18,334 bases of DNA from JAGNNV01 sp031412915 (GTDB lineage Bacteria; Acidobacteriota; Vicinamibacteria; Fen-336; JAGNNV01), in assembly GCA_031412915.1 (NCBI GenBank), contig JANODX010000132.1:1-18334 (forward strand), in the 5' to 3' direction. Made by a program: the position numbers and the translations under genes. Shown piece by piece: positions 1-7,518 of the stretch; position 1 is the stretch's first letter; each line of letters starts with the position of its first letter. The notes beneath the pieces are model-generated. The model saw nothing but the letters and a program-made list of their open reading frames with translations, was not told where the DNA came from and made no database searches.

Positions 1-28
1 GGTGACGTTCGGGGGAAGCCGATCGCAT

Positions 29-89
29 CCGGTCCCTGAGCTCGTCGAAGGGACCGGCGTTGGGGGTGGCTTCGACAAGCTCAGCCACC
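29..89. repeat. Inverted pair of REP-like palindromes
   Basis: Two stem-loops lie 7 bases apart. Copy A (29-57) has perfect 9-base arms CCGGTCCCT/AGGGACCGG around an 11-base loop GAGCTCGTCGA. Copy B (65-89) has perfect 7-base arms GGTGGCT/AGCCACC around TCGACAAGCTC. The loop of B is the reverse complement of the loop of A with one mismatch, so the two copies are in opposite orientation and the stems vary while the core is conserved. The core resembles the CCTGAGCTTGTCGAAGG-type dispersed palindrome common in GC-rich bacterial genomes; that link is from memory. No coding potential is evident across it. Confidence 0.8.
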
Positions 90-259
90 GGCATCCACCG
101 GGTCTTGCAGGATCGCCCCACAACCATGTCGCACACCCGAACGTGGCCACGGTGTGGCCAGGTCCTGCTTGGATGGGTAACATGCAGGGTTGATGGCCGT
201 CCCCGCCGATCCCCGGCGGGCGCCCTTGGCCTCATCGGCCGCCTCAGCGGAGACCAAAA
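90..259 (+). promoter_or_regulatory. Leader region of the BNR gene with two short palindromes
   Basis: This non-coding stretch precedes the first gene. It holds a perfect palindrome TGGCCAC-GGT-GTGGCCA (144-160), which could be an operator or a small hairpin, and a 7-base stem CCCGCCG/CGGCGGG with a 5-base loop (202-220) about 40 bases before the start codon. A Shine-Dalgarno GGAG at 249-252 sits 7 bases before the ATG at 260 and decides the start. I could not identify a convincing -35/-10 pair. Confidence 0.4.
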
Positions 260-3200
260 ATGAGAACCCGTCTACTGCTCGCCCTCCTCGCCTTGGCCAC
301 GATTCCTGCCCTGCTCGGCGCCCAGACCCCCGACAACGCCGCCATCGCCAAGGCGGTCAAGGACCTGGGCCTTCGAACCCTCGGGCCCGGCCTCATGAGC
401 GGCCGGATCGCCGACATCGCGGTGCACCCGACCGACCCGAGCACCTGGTACGTTGCGGCCGGCTCCGGCGGGGTGTGGAAGACCGGCAATGCCGGCGTCA
501 CCTGGACGCCGGTGTTCGACGACCAGGCCTCGTACTCGACCTCGGAGATCACCCTCGATCCCACCAACCCCGAAGTGGTCTGGGTGGGCACGGGTGAGAA
601 CGTCAGCGGCCGGCACGTGGGCTGGGGCGACGGCGTCTATCGGAGTCGCGATGGCGGACGGACCTGGCAGCGGATGGGACTTGCCGCCTCCCAACACATC
701 GGCCGAATCCTCGTACACCCCAAGGACGGCAACGTGGTGCTGGTCGCGGCCGAGGGGCCGCTGTGGTCGGCGGGTGGGGAACGTGGCGTCTACCGCACCA
801 CGGACGGCGGCGCCACCTGGGCCCCGGTGCTCCAGATCGATGAAAACACCGGCGTCACCGATCTCGAGTTCGATCCGGAAAACCCGGAGGTGGTGTATGC
901 CGCCGCCTACCAGCGCCGCCGTCACGTCTGGGGGTTCCTCTCCGGCGGGCCCAAGTCGGGCTTCTGGAAATCCTCCGACAACGGCAAGACCTGGCGCCAG
1001 GTGACCACCGGCCTTCCCAAGGGAGACATGGGGAAGATCGGGCTGGCGGTGACGCCGGCCGATCCGAGCCTGGTGTATGCCACCATCGAAGCCAGCGGCG
1101 AGGAGAAGGGCTTCTACCGCTCGCGCGACCGGGGCGAGAGCTGGGAGAAGCGCAATGCGTACATCTCCGGCGGCACCGGCCCCCACTACTACCAGGAGAT
1201 CGAGGCCTCCCCGACGAACCCGGAACTCGTCTATCAGATGGATGTCTTCCTGCACGTGACGCGGAACGGCGGCGCCACCTTCGACGTCCTTGAAACCGGG
1301 GCCGACAAGCACAGCGATAACCACGCCCTCGCGATTGACCCGAGGAACGGCCGGCACCTGATCGTCGGCACCGACGCCGGGCTGTACGAGAGCTTCGACG
1401 AAGGCAAGACCTGGCGCCACTTTCCGAACCTGCCGGTGTCGCAGTTCTACAAGGTGGCGCTCAACAATCGCGAGCCCTTCTACGACATCCTGGGCGGGGC
1501 GCAGGACCTGGGAACACTGCACGGCCCGTCGCGCACCATGAACCGCGACGGCATCCGGAACCAGGACTGGTACGTGCCTCTCGGCGCCGACGGATACGGC
1601 GTGGCTTTCGACCCGCGCGATCCCGACATCATGTACCTGATGTGGCAGGAGGGGAACCTGTACCGGAAGGACCGCCTTAGCGACGAGGGCCTGGGTATCC
1701 GGCCCCAGCCCGCGGCGGGAGAGCCGGCGGAGCGGTGGAACTGGGACTCGCCCATCCTGGTCAGTCCCCACAACCCTGACCGGATCTACTATGGATCGCA
1801 GCGGCTCTGGCGAAGCGATGATCGGGGCTCTGCCTGGACCGCGATCAGCGGCGACCTGACCCTCGGCCGGAACCGCTACGAGCAGAAGTTCCTCGGGCGA
1901 GTCTGGAGCGTGGACTCGCTCTTCGACCATGGCGCCATGTCCAAGTACGCCACCCTCACCGCCGTCAGCGAGTCGCCGCTGCAGGCGGACGTGCTGGTGG
2001 TGGGAACCGACGACGGGCTGGTCCAGATTTCCAGTAGCGGCGGTCAGAGCTGGACCCGCGCGGCCGCACTTCCCGGCCTGCCGGCCTTCGGCTTCGTGAA
2101 TGACGTCGAGGCCTCGCTCCACGATGCCCGGACCCTTTACGCCGTGGCCGACGCCCACAAGACCGGCGATTTCTCTCCCTATGTATATGAGAGCACCGAC
2201 CTCGGGCGGACCTGGCGTTCCATTTCGGGCGACCTGCCCAAGGGCACCATTGTCTGGGCGATCCAGCAGGATCATGTCCGGCCCGATCTGCTGTTCGTGG
2301 GGACCGAGTTCGGGCTCTATGTCAGTCCCAACCGCGGTATCAACTGGTTCAAGCTGAGTGGCGGGGCGCCGACCATTCCCTTCCGGGACATCAAGCTCCA
2401 CCGCCGGGACAACGACCTGGTCGGGGCCACCTTTGGGCGGGGCTTCTACGTGCTCGACGACTACAGCCCGCTCCGCGACATCGCGGCGGGCGCGCTTGCT
2501 GCCGAAGGAACCCTGTTCCCGGTACGCGATGCGTGGTGGTTCGTCCCCTCTCAGCCGGGACAGGCCCCGGGGCGGCCGGAGATCGGAAGCGACGACTTCA
2601 CCACCCTGAACCCACCGCTCGGCGCGCTGCTGACTTACTATCTCAAGGAAGCGCCCACCACCGCCCGCGAAGCGCGCCAGGCCAGCGAGAAGGCTCTGCG
2701 CGAGAAGAGTGCGGACGCCACGTTCCCCGGATTCGACCGGCTCCGCGAGGAGGCGCTCGAGAGCGGACCCAAGGTCTTGCTGGTGGTTGCAGACGCCGCC
2801 GGTCGGAAGGTCCGCTGGATCGAGGGGCCGGCCAAGGCCGGGCTCCACCGGGTGAACTGGGACCTGCGCGGGCCGAGCCCGGACCCGGTGGACCTGAGCC
2901 CCCCGGGATTCAAGCCGCCGTGGGACGCGCCGTCCACTGGTCCCCTGACTGCCCCGGGCCGCTACTCGGCGGAGCTGTTAGTGGTCTCGGCGAATGGGGT
3001 TCGGCGCCTGGGACTTCCCCAGTCGTTCGAGGTGAAGCCCGTGCCCACGGCCCGAAGCGGCACCGATTTCGTGGCCGTCGCCGCCTTCCAGCAGCAGACC
3101 GCCGAACTGCGGCGGCAGGTCGCGAGCGCCGAGGCGCGGATCACTGGAGTGCGCGAACAACTCCGGCACATGCGGGCGGCTCTGCTGCAGGCCCCCCGCG

Positions 3201-3520
3201 CCAAAGAGGACCTGTTCGCCCGGATGGACTCGGTGACCAAGGCGCTCGCGGGGCTCGAGTTGCGGTTGTCCGGAGACCCCGCCCGCCAGGCCCTGAACGA
3301 GTCCGATGCCCCGTCCATCAGCGGCCGCGTTGGCCAGGTGATGAACGGGCACTGGGAGACGCGGCAAACCCCGACCGCCACCCAGCGGCGCGACGTCGAG
3401 ATCGCGAGCGGCGCCCTGGAGACACTGACCCGGGACCTGAAGACGCTGATCGAGGGTGACCTCGCGCGATTGAAGGCGGACCTCGAGGCCGCGGGCGCAC
3501 CGTGGACACCGGGGCGTTGA
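260..3520 (+). CDS. Secreted WD40/YVTN/BNR-repeat (sortilin-like) beta-propeller protein
   Basis: This 1086-residue protein begins with a signal peptide (about residues 1-21, ending LLGAQ), so it is exported. Residues about 45-740 carry many Asp-box motifs of the S-x-D-x-G-x-T-W type, for example SRDGGRTW at 129-136, then TTDGGATW, SSDNGKTW, SRDRGESW, SFDEGKTW, SDDRGSAW and STDLGRTW. These form beta-propeller blades as in sialidases and Vps10/sortilin. Around 835-875 is a FlgD-like Ig segment with the hallmark AGLHRVNWDLRGP. Residues about 930-1080 are rich in Gln, Arg and Ala heptads and look like a helical or coiled-coil tail. Proteins of this size and order are abundant in Acidobacteriota and Gemmatimonadota and are often labelled glycosyl hydrolase. 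I see no identifiable sialidase active site, so a binding or scaffold role is as likely as catalysis. The start is supported by GGAG 7 bases upstream. It stands alone, with a gene relic downstream. Confidence 0.9.
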   Translation: MRTRLLLALLALATIPALLGAQTPDNAAIAKAVKDLGLRTLGPGLMSGRIADIAVHPTDPSTWYVAAGSGGVWKTGNAGVTWTPVFDDQASYSTSEITLDPTNPEVVWVGTGENVSGRHVGWGDGVYRSRDGGRTWQRMGLAASQHIGRILVHPKDGNVVLVAAEGPLWSAGGERGVYRTTDGGATWAPVLQIDENTGVTDLEFDPENPEVVYAAAYQRRRHVWGFLSGGPKSGFWKSSDNGKTWRQVTTGLPKGDMGKIGLAVTPADPSLVYATIEASGEEKGFYRSRDRGESWEKRNAYISGGTGPHYYQEIEASPTNPELVYQMDVFLHVTRNGGATFDVLETGADKHSDNHALAIDPRNGRHLIVGTDAGLYESFDEGKTWRHFPNLPVSQFYKVALNNREPFYDILGGAQDLGTLHGPSRTMNRDGIRNQDWYVPLGADGYGVAFDPRDPDIMYLMWQEGNLYRKDRLSDEGLGIRPQPAAGEPAERWNWDSPILVSPHNPDRIYYGSQRLWRSDDRGSAWTAISGDLTLGRNRYEQKFLGRVWSVDSLFDHGAMSKYATLTAVSESPLQADVLVVGTDDGLVQISSSGGQSWTRAAALPGLPAFGFVNDVEASLHDARTLYAVADAHKTGDFSPYVYESTDLGRTWRSISGDLPKGTIVWAIQQDHVRPDLLFVGTEFGLYVSPNRGINWFKLSGGAPTIPFRDIKLHRRDNDLVGATFGRGFYVLDDYSPLRDIAAGALAAEGTLFPVRDAWWFVPSQPGQAPGRPEIGSDDFTTLNPPLGALLTYYLKEAPTTAREARQASEKALREKSADATFPGFDRLREEALESGPKVLLVVADAAGRKVRWIEGPAKAGLHRVNWDLRGPSPDPVDLSPPGFKPPWDAPSTGPLTAPGRYSAELLVVSANGVRRLGLPQSFEVKPVPTARSGTDFVAVAAFQQQTAELRRQVASAEARITGVREQLRHMRAALLQAPRAKEDLFARMDSVTKALAGLELRLSGDPARQALNESDAPSISGRVGQVMNGHWETRQTPTATQRRDVEIASGALETLTRDLKTLIEGDLARLKADLEAAGAPWTPGR

Positions 3521-3535
3521 GAGCCGGAACAAACG

Positions 3536-3750
3536 ACAGGTCCTGGTCGAGGCGCTTCCAGGTCGTCCCACCGTTGCGGGTGACATAGGCCGAGGGTTCC
3601 AAGCCCGGGGGAGATTCGCGCCCACACCGTGGCGCCACCCATGGGGAACGCCCGGGCCTCATCGGCGTCGCGCGAATGCACGGCCATGGGGAAGCCCATG
3701 TCGCCGACAGCTTTCGGCATCGCTCGCCCGATGTGAGGCCAGGTCTTCAC
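3536..3750 (-). pseudogene. Frameshifted fragment of a BNR-propeller gene
   Basis: Read on the minus strand, this stretch matches residues about 273-342 of the intact BNR protein encoded at 7515-8729, at both DNA and protein level. Shared landmarks are IGRAMPKAVGD followed by GFPM, and SAYVTR-GG-TWKRLD. The first part is in one frame up to about position 3610. A one-base length difference against the intact copy near 3599-3615 then moves the rest into another frame. There is no start, and similarity stops abruptly at 3750 and near 3536. It is a relic of a paralogous or horizontally acquired copy, not a working gene. It lies convergent to the large BNR gene. Confidence 0.8.
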
Positions 3751-3753
3751 TAA

Positions 3754-3903
3754 CTAACGAGCAGTCTCCGTCACGCTTATGACTAGAATGGGCCAAAGGG
3801 GGTTGAAGAGCACCATGCCGACTACCCCGGCCTCGCCAACGCTGAAGCTGTTCGTCAGGTACACGCGAAACGTCGAACCGCGTGAATCCCCCGCCTTGAA
3901 CAT
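3754..3903 (-). CDS. Possible 49-residue hydrophobic fragment
   Basis: An open frame starts at the ATG at 3903 and ends at TAG 3754-3756. It contains FRVYLTNSFSVGEAG and then a hydrophobic stretch VVGMVLFNPLWPILVIS near the C-terminus. Codons are mostly G/C-ending, and the residue mix looks like real protein, unlike the other frames here. The frame is open for several codons upstream of the ATG, so this may be the C-terminal end of a larger lost gene. I do not recognise the family. It abuts the BNR relic, in the same strand. It could also be chance. Confidence 0.25.
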   Translation of the reverse strand: MFKAGDSRGSTFRVYLTNSFSVGEAGVVGMVLFNPLWPILVISVTETAR

Positions 3904-3993
3904 CACCAGGTCCCATGGATTTCACGGCCACGATGTTTTCATCGGCCAGCATTCCAGAGGGGGCCTGCCCCCGTCCGCGAAAGCGCCCCTCTA

Positions 3994-6597
3994 ATGATTG
4001 GCCGCAAGCTCGGGCGCTACGAGATTCTCGCGAAGCTCGGCGCGGGCGGCATGGGAGAGGTCTACCGCGCCCGCGACTCGATCCTGGGCCGCGACATTGC
4101 CCTGAAGGTGCTGCCCGAGCGGATCCGCGCCGACGCGGAGAGGCTGGCCCGTTTCGAGCAGGAGGCTCGCGCCGCCAGCGCGCTCAACCATCCCAACGTC
4201 ATCACCATCTACGACGTCGGCGAGGCCGACGGCGTCCCCTTCATCGCGATGGAACTGGTGGAGGGGCAGACCCTGCGTTCCCTGCTCGGCCGCCGACTGC
4301 TCGTCACCAAGCGAGCCCTGGCCCTCGCGGTCCAGGCTGCCGATGGGCTCGCCAAGGCGCATGCCGCGGGCATCGTCCATCGGGACCTGAAGCCCGAGAA
4401 CCTGATGGTCACTCCCGACGGCGTTCTCAAGATCCTGGACTTCGGCCTCGCCAAGTTGCACGAGGTCGACTCCGCGGTCTCCCCCGAGAGTCCGACGCGA
4501 GAGTTCACGAACCCCGGCGTCTTGCTGGGAACGGCCAGTTATATGTCCCCGGAGCAGGCGCGCGGCCACGCGGTCGACTTTCGCTCCGACCAGTTCGCCT
4601 GCGGCGCCATCTTGTACGAGATGGCCACGGGCCGCCGCGCGTTCCAGAAGGAAACCCCGGCCCAGACGATGACGGCCATCATGGAGAGCGAGCCCGAGCC
4701 GATCCAGAACCTGAATCCCGCCGTTCCGCCACCGTTCCGCTGGATCGTCGAGCGCTGCCTCAAGAAGAACCCCGACGAGCGCTACGCCGCCACCCTCGAC
4801 TTAGCCCGCGAGCTACAAAACGTCTACGAGCGGCTGGAGGAGGTCTCCTCGCACTCGTCGCCCATCGGCGGTTCCCCCCCGAAGAAGGGACGCGGCTGGC
4901 GCGGCGGTGCGCGCGCGGCGGCTTTGATCGCCGTCTTGGGTATGGTCGCGGCCCTCGCCATGCTGTGGCGCAGGGAGCGGTCGCAAACGCCCCTGCCCCA
5001 GCAGAAGCACATCGCGGTACTGCCCTTCGTCAACGCCGGGGGGGACCTCGCTTCGAAGGCCTTTAGCGACGGTCTCGTCGAGACGCTGACCAGCCGACTC
5101 ACCCAACTCGAGCGCTTCCAGGACTCTTTGTGGGTGGTTCCAGCCTCGGAAGTCAGGCAGGCGAGCCTCGGAAGCGCCGCCGCGGCCAGCCGACTGTTCG
5201 GGGCGACACTCGTCATCTCGGGCAGCGTCCAGCGGAGCGGCGGTCTGGTCAGGCTCACCGCCAACCTCGTGGACCCGGTCGCGGTGCGCCAGCTTCGTTC
5301 GATTTCGATCGACAGCAGGCTGGACGACCTTGTGGCGATTCAGGACGGTTTGATCGAGCGAGTCACCGAGATGCTGGAGTTCGAGCTGAGCGGGGAGGCC
5401 AAGCGCCATATGGAGGCCGGAGGCACAAAGGTCTCTACCGCCTACGAGTCGTATCTGGAGGGGCGGGGGCATCTTCAGAGGTACCAGGAACGCGAAAGCC
5501 TGGATCTGGCCGTGGGTGCCTTCCAGCAGGCCCTCCAGCGCGATCCCGACTACGCGCTCGCCTATGCCGGTCTCGGGGAGACGTACTGGCGCCTTTACAA
5601 CCTCACGAAGGGCGAGGAATGGGTCGATCTCGCGCGCCGGACGTGTGCCCGAGCCGTGGAGCTCAACGACCTGCTCGCCCCCGTCCACGTCACCCTCGGA
5701 CTCATCGACCACGGCCGCGGCCTCTACGCGCAAGCCATCACCGAGTTCGAAGGCGCCATCAATCTGGACCCCGTCAGTGTCGACGCCCACCGTGGTCTCG
5801 CCAACACGTACGAGGCGACGGGCAAGCTGGAGCAGGCGGAAACCACCTACCAGAAGGCCATCGAACTGCGGCCCGGCGACTGGTCGAGCCACAGCTATCT
5901 TGGGACCTTTTACTTCCGGCATGGGCGCTATACGGAAGCCGAGCGTCAGTTCCTCCGCGTGGTCGAGCTCACCCCCGACAACGTTCGGGGTTACAACAAC
6001 CTTGGCGGCGTCTACCAGAAGATGGGACGCTACGACGACGCCATTGCCACTCTCAATCGCTCCCTCGCCGTGAAACCCAGCGCCAATGCCTACACGAACC
6101 TGGGCACGATCCTGTTCTTCCAGGGCCGCTACACAGAGTCGGTCCCCATGATGGAGAAGGCCATCGCGCTCGGGAGCGGCCAACAAATCCTCTGGGGGAA
6201 CCTGGCTGACGCATATCGGTGGACGCCGGGGCTGGCCGCCAAAGCCCCCGATGCGTATCGGCGAGCCATCCAGCTGGGCGAGGCGGAGTTGAAGGTGAAC
6301 GCCCAGGACGCTCTCACGCGCGCTTATGTTGCCAGCTATTGGGCTAAGTTAGGGGTTCCTGGAAGAGCCATCGAAGAGGCGGACCGCGCTCGACGCGCCG
6401 CTCCGTCGGACGTTCACGTAACGTTCCGGTGTGCCGTCGCCTACGCGTTGGCTGGCCGACGCGGCCGGGCCCTGGAAGGGCTGGTGAAGGCTTTACGCGG
6501 GGGTTATTCGATCGAAGAGGCGCGGCACGAACCCGACCTCCAGGGACTCCGCCTCGAGGCCGAGCAGGCGATTGCCCTGCGGCCGGCAACTAAATGA
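3994..6597 (+). CDS. Membrane Ser/Thr protein kinase with TolB-like and TPR domains
   Basis: The 867-residue product has a complete Hanks-type kinase domain at about residues 8-275: glycine loop GAGGMGEV (16-23), ATP-binding lysine in ALK (K38), catalytic loop HRDLKPEN (129-136, D131), DFG (149-151) and SPE (185-187) in place of APE. One membrane segment (about 307-325) places the kinase in the cytoplasm and the rest outside. Residues about 338-470 begin IAVLPFVNAGG and resemble the TolB-like segment common in this architecture. From about 480 to the end are repeated TPR units, suggesting a protein-binding sensor region. Such kinase-TPR fusions are typical of Acidobacteriota. All residues needed for phosphotransfer are present, so it should be active. 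No strong Shine-Dalgarno precedes the ATG; the start is chosen because the family begins just before the GRYEI motif. A small unknown protein follows 58 bases later. Confidence 0.95.
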   Translation: MIGRKLGRYEILAKLGAGGMGEVYRARDSILGRDIALKVLPERIRADAERLARFEQEARAASALNHPNVITIYDVGEADGVPFIAMELVEGQTLRSLLGRRLLVTKRALALAVQAADGLAKAHAAGIVHRDLKPENLMVTPDGVLKILDFGLAKLHEVDSAVSPESPTREFTNPGVLLGTASYMSPEQARGHAVDFRSDQFACGAILYEMATGRRAFQKETPAQTMTAIMESEPEPIQNLNPAVPPPFRWIVERCLKKNPDERYAATLDLARELQNVYERLEEVSSHSSPIGGSPPKKGRGWRGGARAAALIAVLGMVAALAMLWRRERSQTPLPQQKHIAVLPFVNAGGDLASKAFSDGLVETLTSRLTQLERFQDSLWVVPASEVRQASLGSAAAASRLFGATLVISGSVQRSGGLVRLTANLVDPVAVRQLRSISIDSRLDDLVAIQDGLIERVTEMLEFELSGEAKRHMEAGGTKVSTAYESYLEGRGHLQRYQERESLDLAVGAFQQALQRDPDYALAYAGLGETYWRLYNLTKGEEWVDLARRTCARAVELNDLLAPVHVTLGLIDHGRGLYAQAITEFEGAINLDPVSVDAHRGLANTYEATGKLEQAETTYQKAIELRPGDWSSHSYLGTFYFRHGRYTEAERQFLRVVELTPDNVRGYNNLGGVYQKMGRYDDAIATLNRSLAVKPSANAYTNLGTILFFQGRYTESVPMMEKAIALGSGQQILWGNLADAYRWTPGLAAKAPDAYRRAIQLGEAELKVNAQDALTRAYVASYWAKLGVPGRAIEEADRARRAAPSDVHVTFRCAVAYALAGRRGRALEGLVKALRGGYSIEEARHEPDLQGLRLEAEQAIALRPATK

Positions 6598-6655
6598 ACG
6601 CAGACGTAACCGAGGAATCAACCCACGTATAACAGCAGACCGAAGAGGAACAACC

Positions 6656-7036
6656 ATGACGAGTCAAGAGCCCGCACCGGCAGCCGCAGACGTTTACACC
6701 ATCAAAATCAACTTCGTACTAGCCGGAGGAGAGGGGGGCTTCGACTATACGTTGCTCAAGAACGGTACCGGGGTGGCAAATGCCCCCGGACGAAGGGCTA
6801 AGGTAAAGAAAGGGAACAACAACAGGCTGGAGTGGATGTGCCCAGATGGCTCCTTCGCGATTCGCTTCGATTGCCTCTTCCCTCCCTTGCCCAATTGGGA
6901 GTACAGGAACGTCAAGAACGTGGCAGACGGCGACAACATCGTGGAGCCTCGCGGACAGTACAAGTACTGGGTCGCCGTCTATCACACCGACGGGAAGGTC
7001 TACATGGACGATCCCCACGTCGTGGTCGAGCCCTAA
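6656..7036 (+). CDS. Hypothetical 126-residue protein downstream of the kinase
   Basis: I do not recognise this family. The start at 6656 is supported by GAAGAGGAA a few bases upstream; an earlier in-frame ATG at 6572 lies inside the kinase gene and has a poor leader. The product has no signal peptide or membrane segment. After an Ala/Pro-rich tail of about 12 residues it alternates hydrophobic and polar residues (VYTIKINFVLAGG, YKYWVAVYHTDGKVYMDD), which suggests a small all-beta sandwich. It is rich in Asn, Lys, Tyr and Trp, and its DNA is visibly less GC-rich than that of its neighbours, which hints at a separate origin. It lies 58 bases after the kinase on the same strand, so co-transcription and a role as kinase partner or substrate are possible, but this is inference from position only. 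Confidence 0.7.
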   Translation: MTSQEPAPAAADVYTIKINFVLAGGEGGFDYTLLKNGTGVANAPGRRAKVKKGNNNRLEWMCPDGSFAIRFDCLFPPLPNWEYRNVKNVADGDNIVEPRGQYKYWVAVYHTDGKVYMDDPHVVVEP

Positions 7037-7049
7037 CCTGCGAGGTTAG
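7033..7049 (+). terminator. Hairpin overlapping the stop codon of the 126-residue gene
   Basis: Perfect 7-base arms CTAACCT/AGGTTAG flank a 3-base loop, and the TAA stop lies inside the left arm. No T-run follows, so intrinsic termination is doubtful. It may instead protect or structure the 3' end. Confidence 0.35.
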
Positions 7050-7103
7050 ATCGCAGTCCCGTTCCCCCGAGTCGACGAGCTTAGTTGACCCGGCTCCCCG
7101 TAC

Positions 7104-7119
7104 GCCACGCTTGCGTGGC
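7104..7119. terminator. Palindrome between convergent genes
   Basis: GCCACGC-TT-GCGTGGC is a perfect 7-base inverted repeat. It sits in the 224-base gap between the convergent 126-residue gene and the MoaD/ThiS-like gene. Its place suits a bidirectional transcription barrier, but there is no T-tract on either side, and a 2-base loop is tight for RNA, so a protein-binding site is an alternative. The rest of the gap (7050-7260) shows nothing I can name. Confidence 0.3.
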
Positions 7120-7260
7120 CCGCCGTAGAAGTGTGCCTCCTTCCGCCGCCCGCCGGACGCTACGGTCTCGAAGGCGACGGCGCGTGATGCCGGTCGTGCG
7201 TCCACGCCGCCGCAGTCCTCGCCCCGGGAGAATGCCAATGAGGGCGAAGCAGGGCGCGGC

Positions 7261-7518
7261 CTACCCGCCGCTCAGCGCCTGGACGATGTGAACCGCATCG
7301 TGCGGGCGCAGTTCCAGCCCCAGGTCGAAGACCTGCTTTCCGTTGACGAAGAAGCGCATGTGCGGTCGCATCCGCTCCTGCTCGTCGATGACGCGAAACC
7401 GCAAACCCGGATACTGACGGTCCAGGTCGAGAAGCACCTCGGCCATCGTTCCCCCCGCGGCCTCTACCCGGTTGGTCTTCGTGTACGAGAGCAGCGGACT
7501 GGGAATCAGCACTTTCAT
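7261..7518 (-). CDS. MoaD/ThiS-like beta-grasp protein ending in Gly-Gly
   Basis: This 85-residue protein has the length and pattern of the MoaD/ThiS sulfur-carrier family: an opening beta strand MKVLIPSPL, a helix around AEVLLDLDRQYPGL, the strand motif RFFVNGKQV, and the end VHIVQALSGG with a C-terminal Gly-Gly exposed for adenylation and thiocarboxylation. Family members carry sulfur for molybdopterin, thiamin or other products and are activated by an E1-like enzyme (MoeB/ThiF); no such enzyme, MoaE or ThiG is encoded here. The start ATG overlaps the TGA of the upstream BNR gene (ATGA, 7515-7518) and has no Shine-Dalgarno of its own, so translation is probably coupled. The tight pairing suggests it works with the propeller protein rather than in general cofactor synthesis. 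That last point is inference. Confidence 0.85.
   Translation of the reverse strand: MKVLIPSPLLSYTKTNRVEAAGGTMAEVLLDLDRQYPGLRFRVIDEQERMRPHMRFFVNGKQVFDLGLELRPHDAVHIVQALSGG

Noticed and set aside
272..2848. 858-residue open frame on the minus strand opposite the large BNR gene
   Set aside because: Its composition (Gly, Val, His, Arg rich, no domain) is that of an antisense shadow in GC-rich DNA, while the plus strand has a signal peptide and repeated Asp-boxes.
4813..6186. 457-residue minus-strand frame opposite the kinase gene
   Set aside because: Shadow of the TPR region; no motif, and the opposite strand has a complete kinase-TPR protein.
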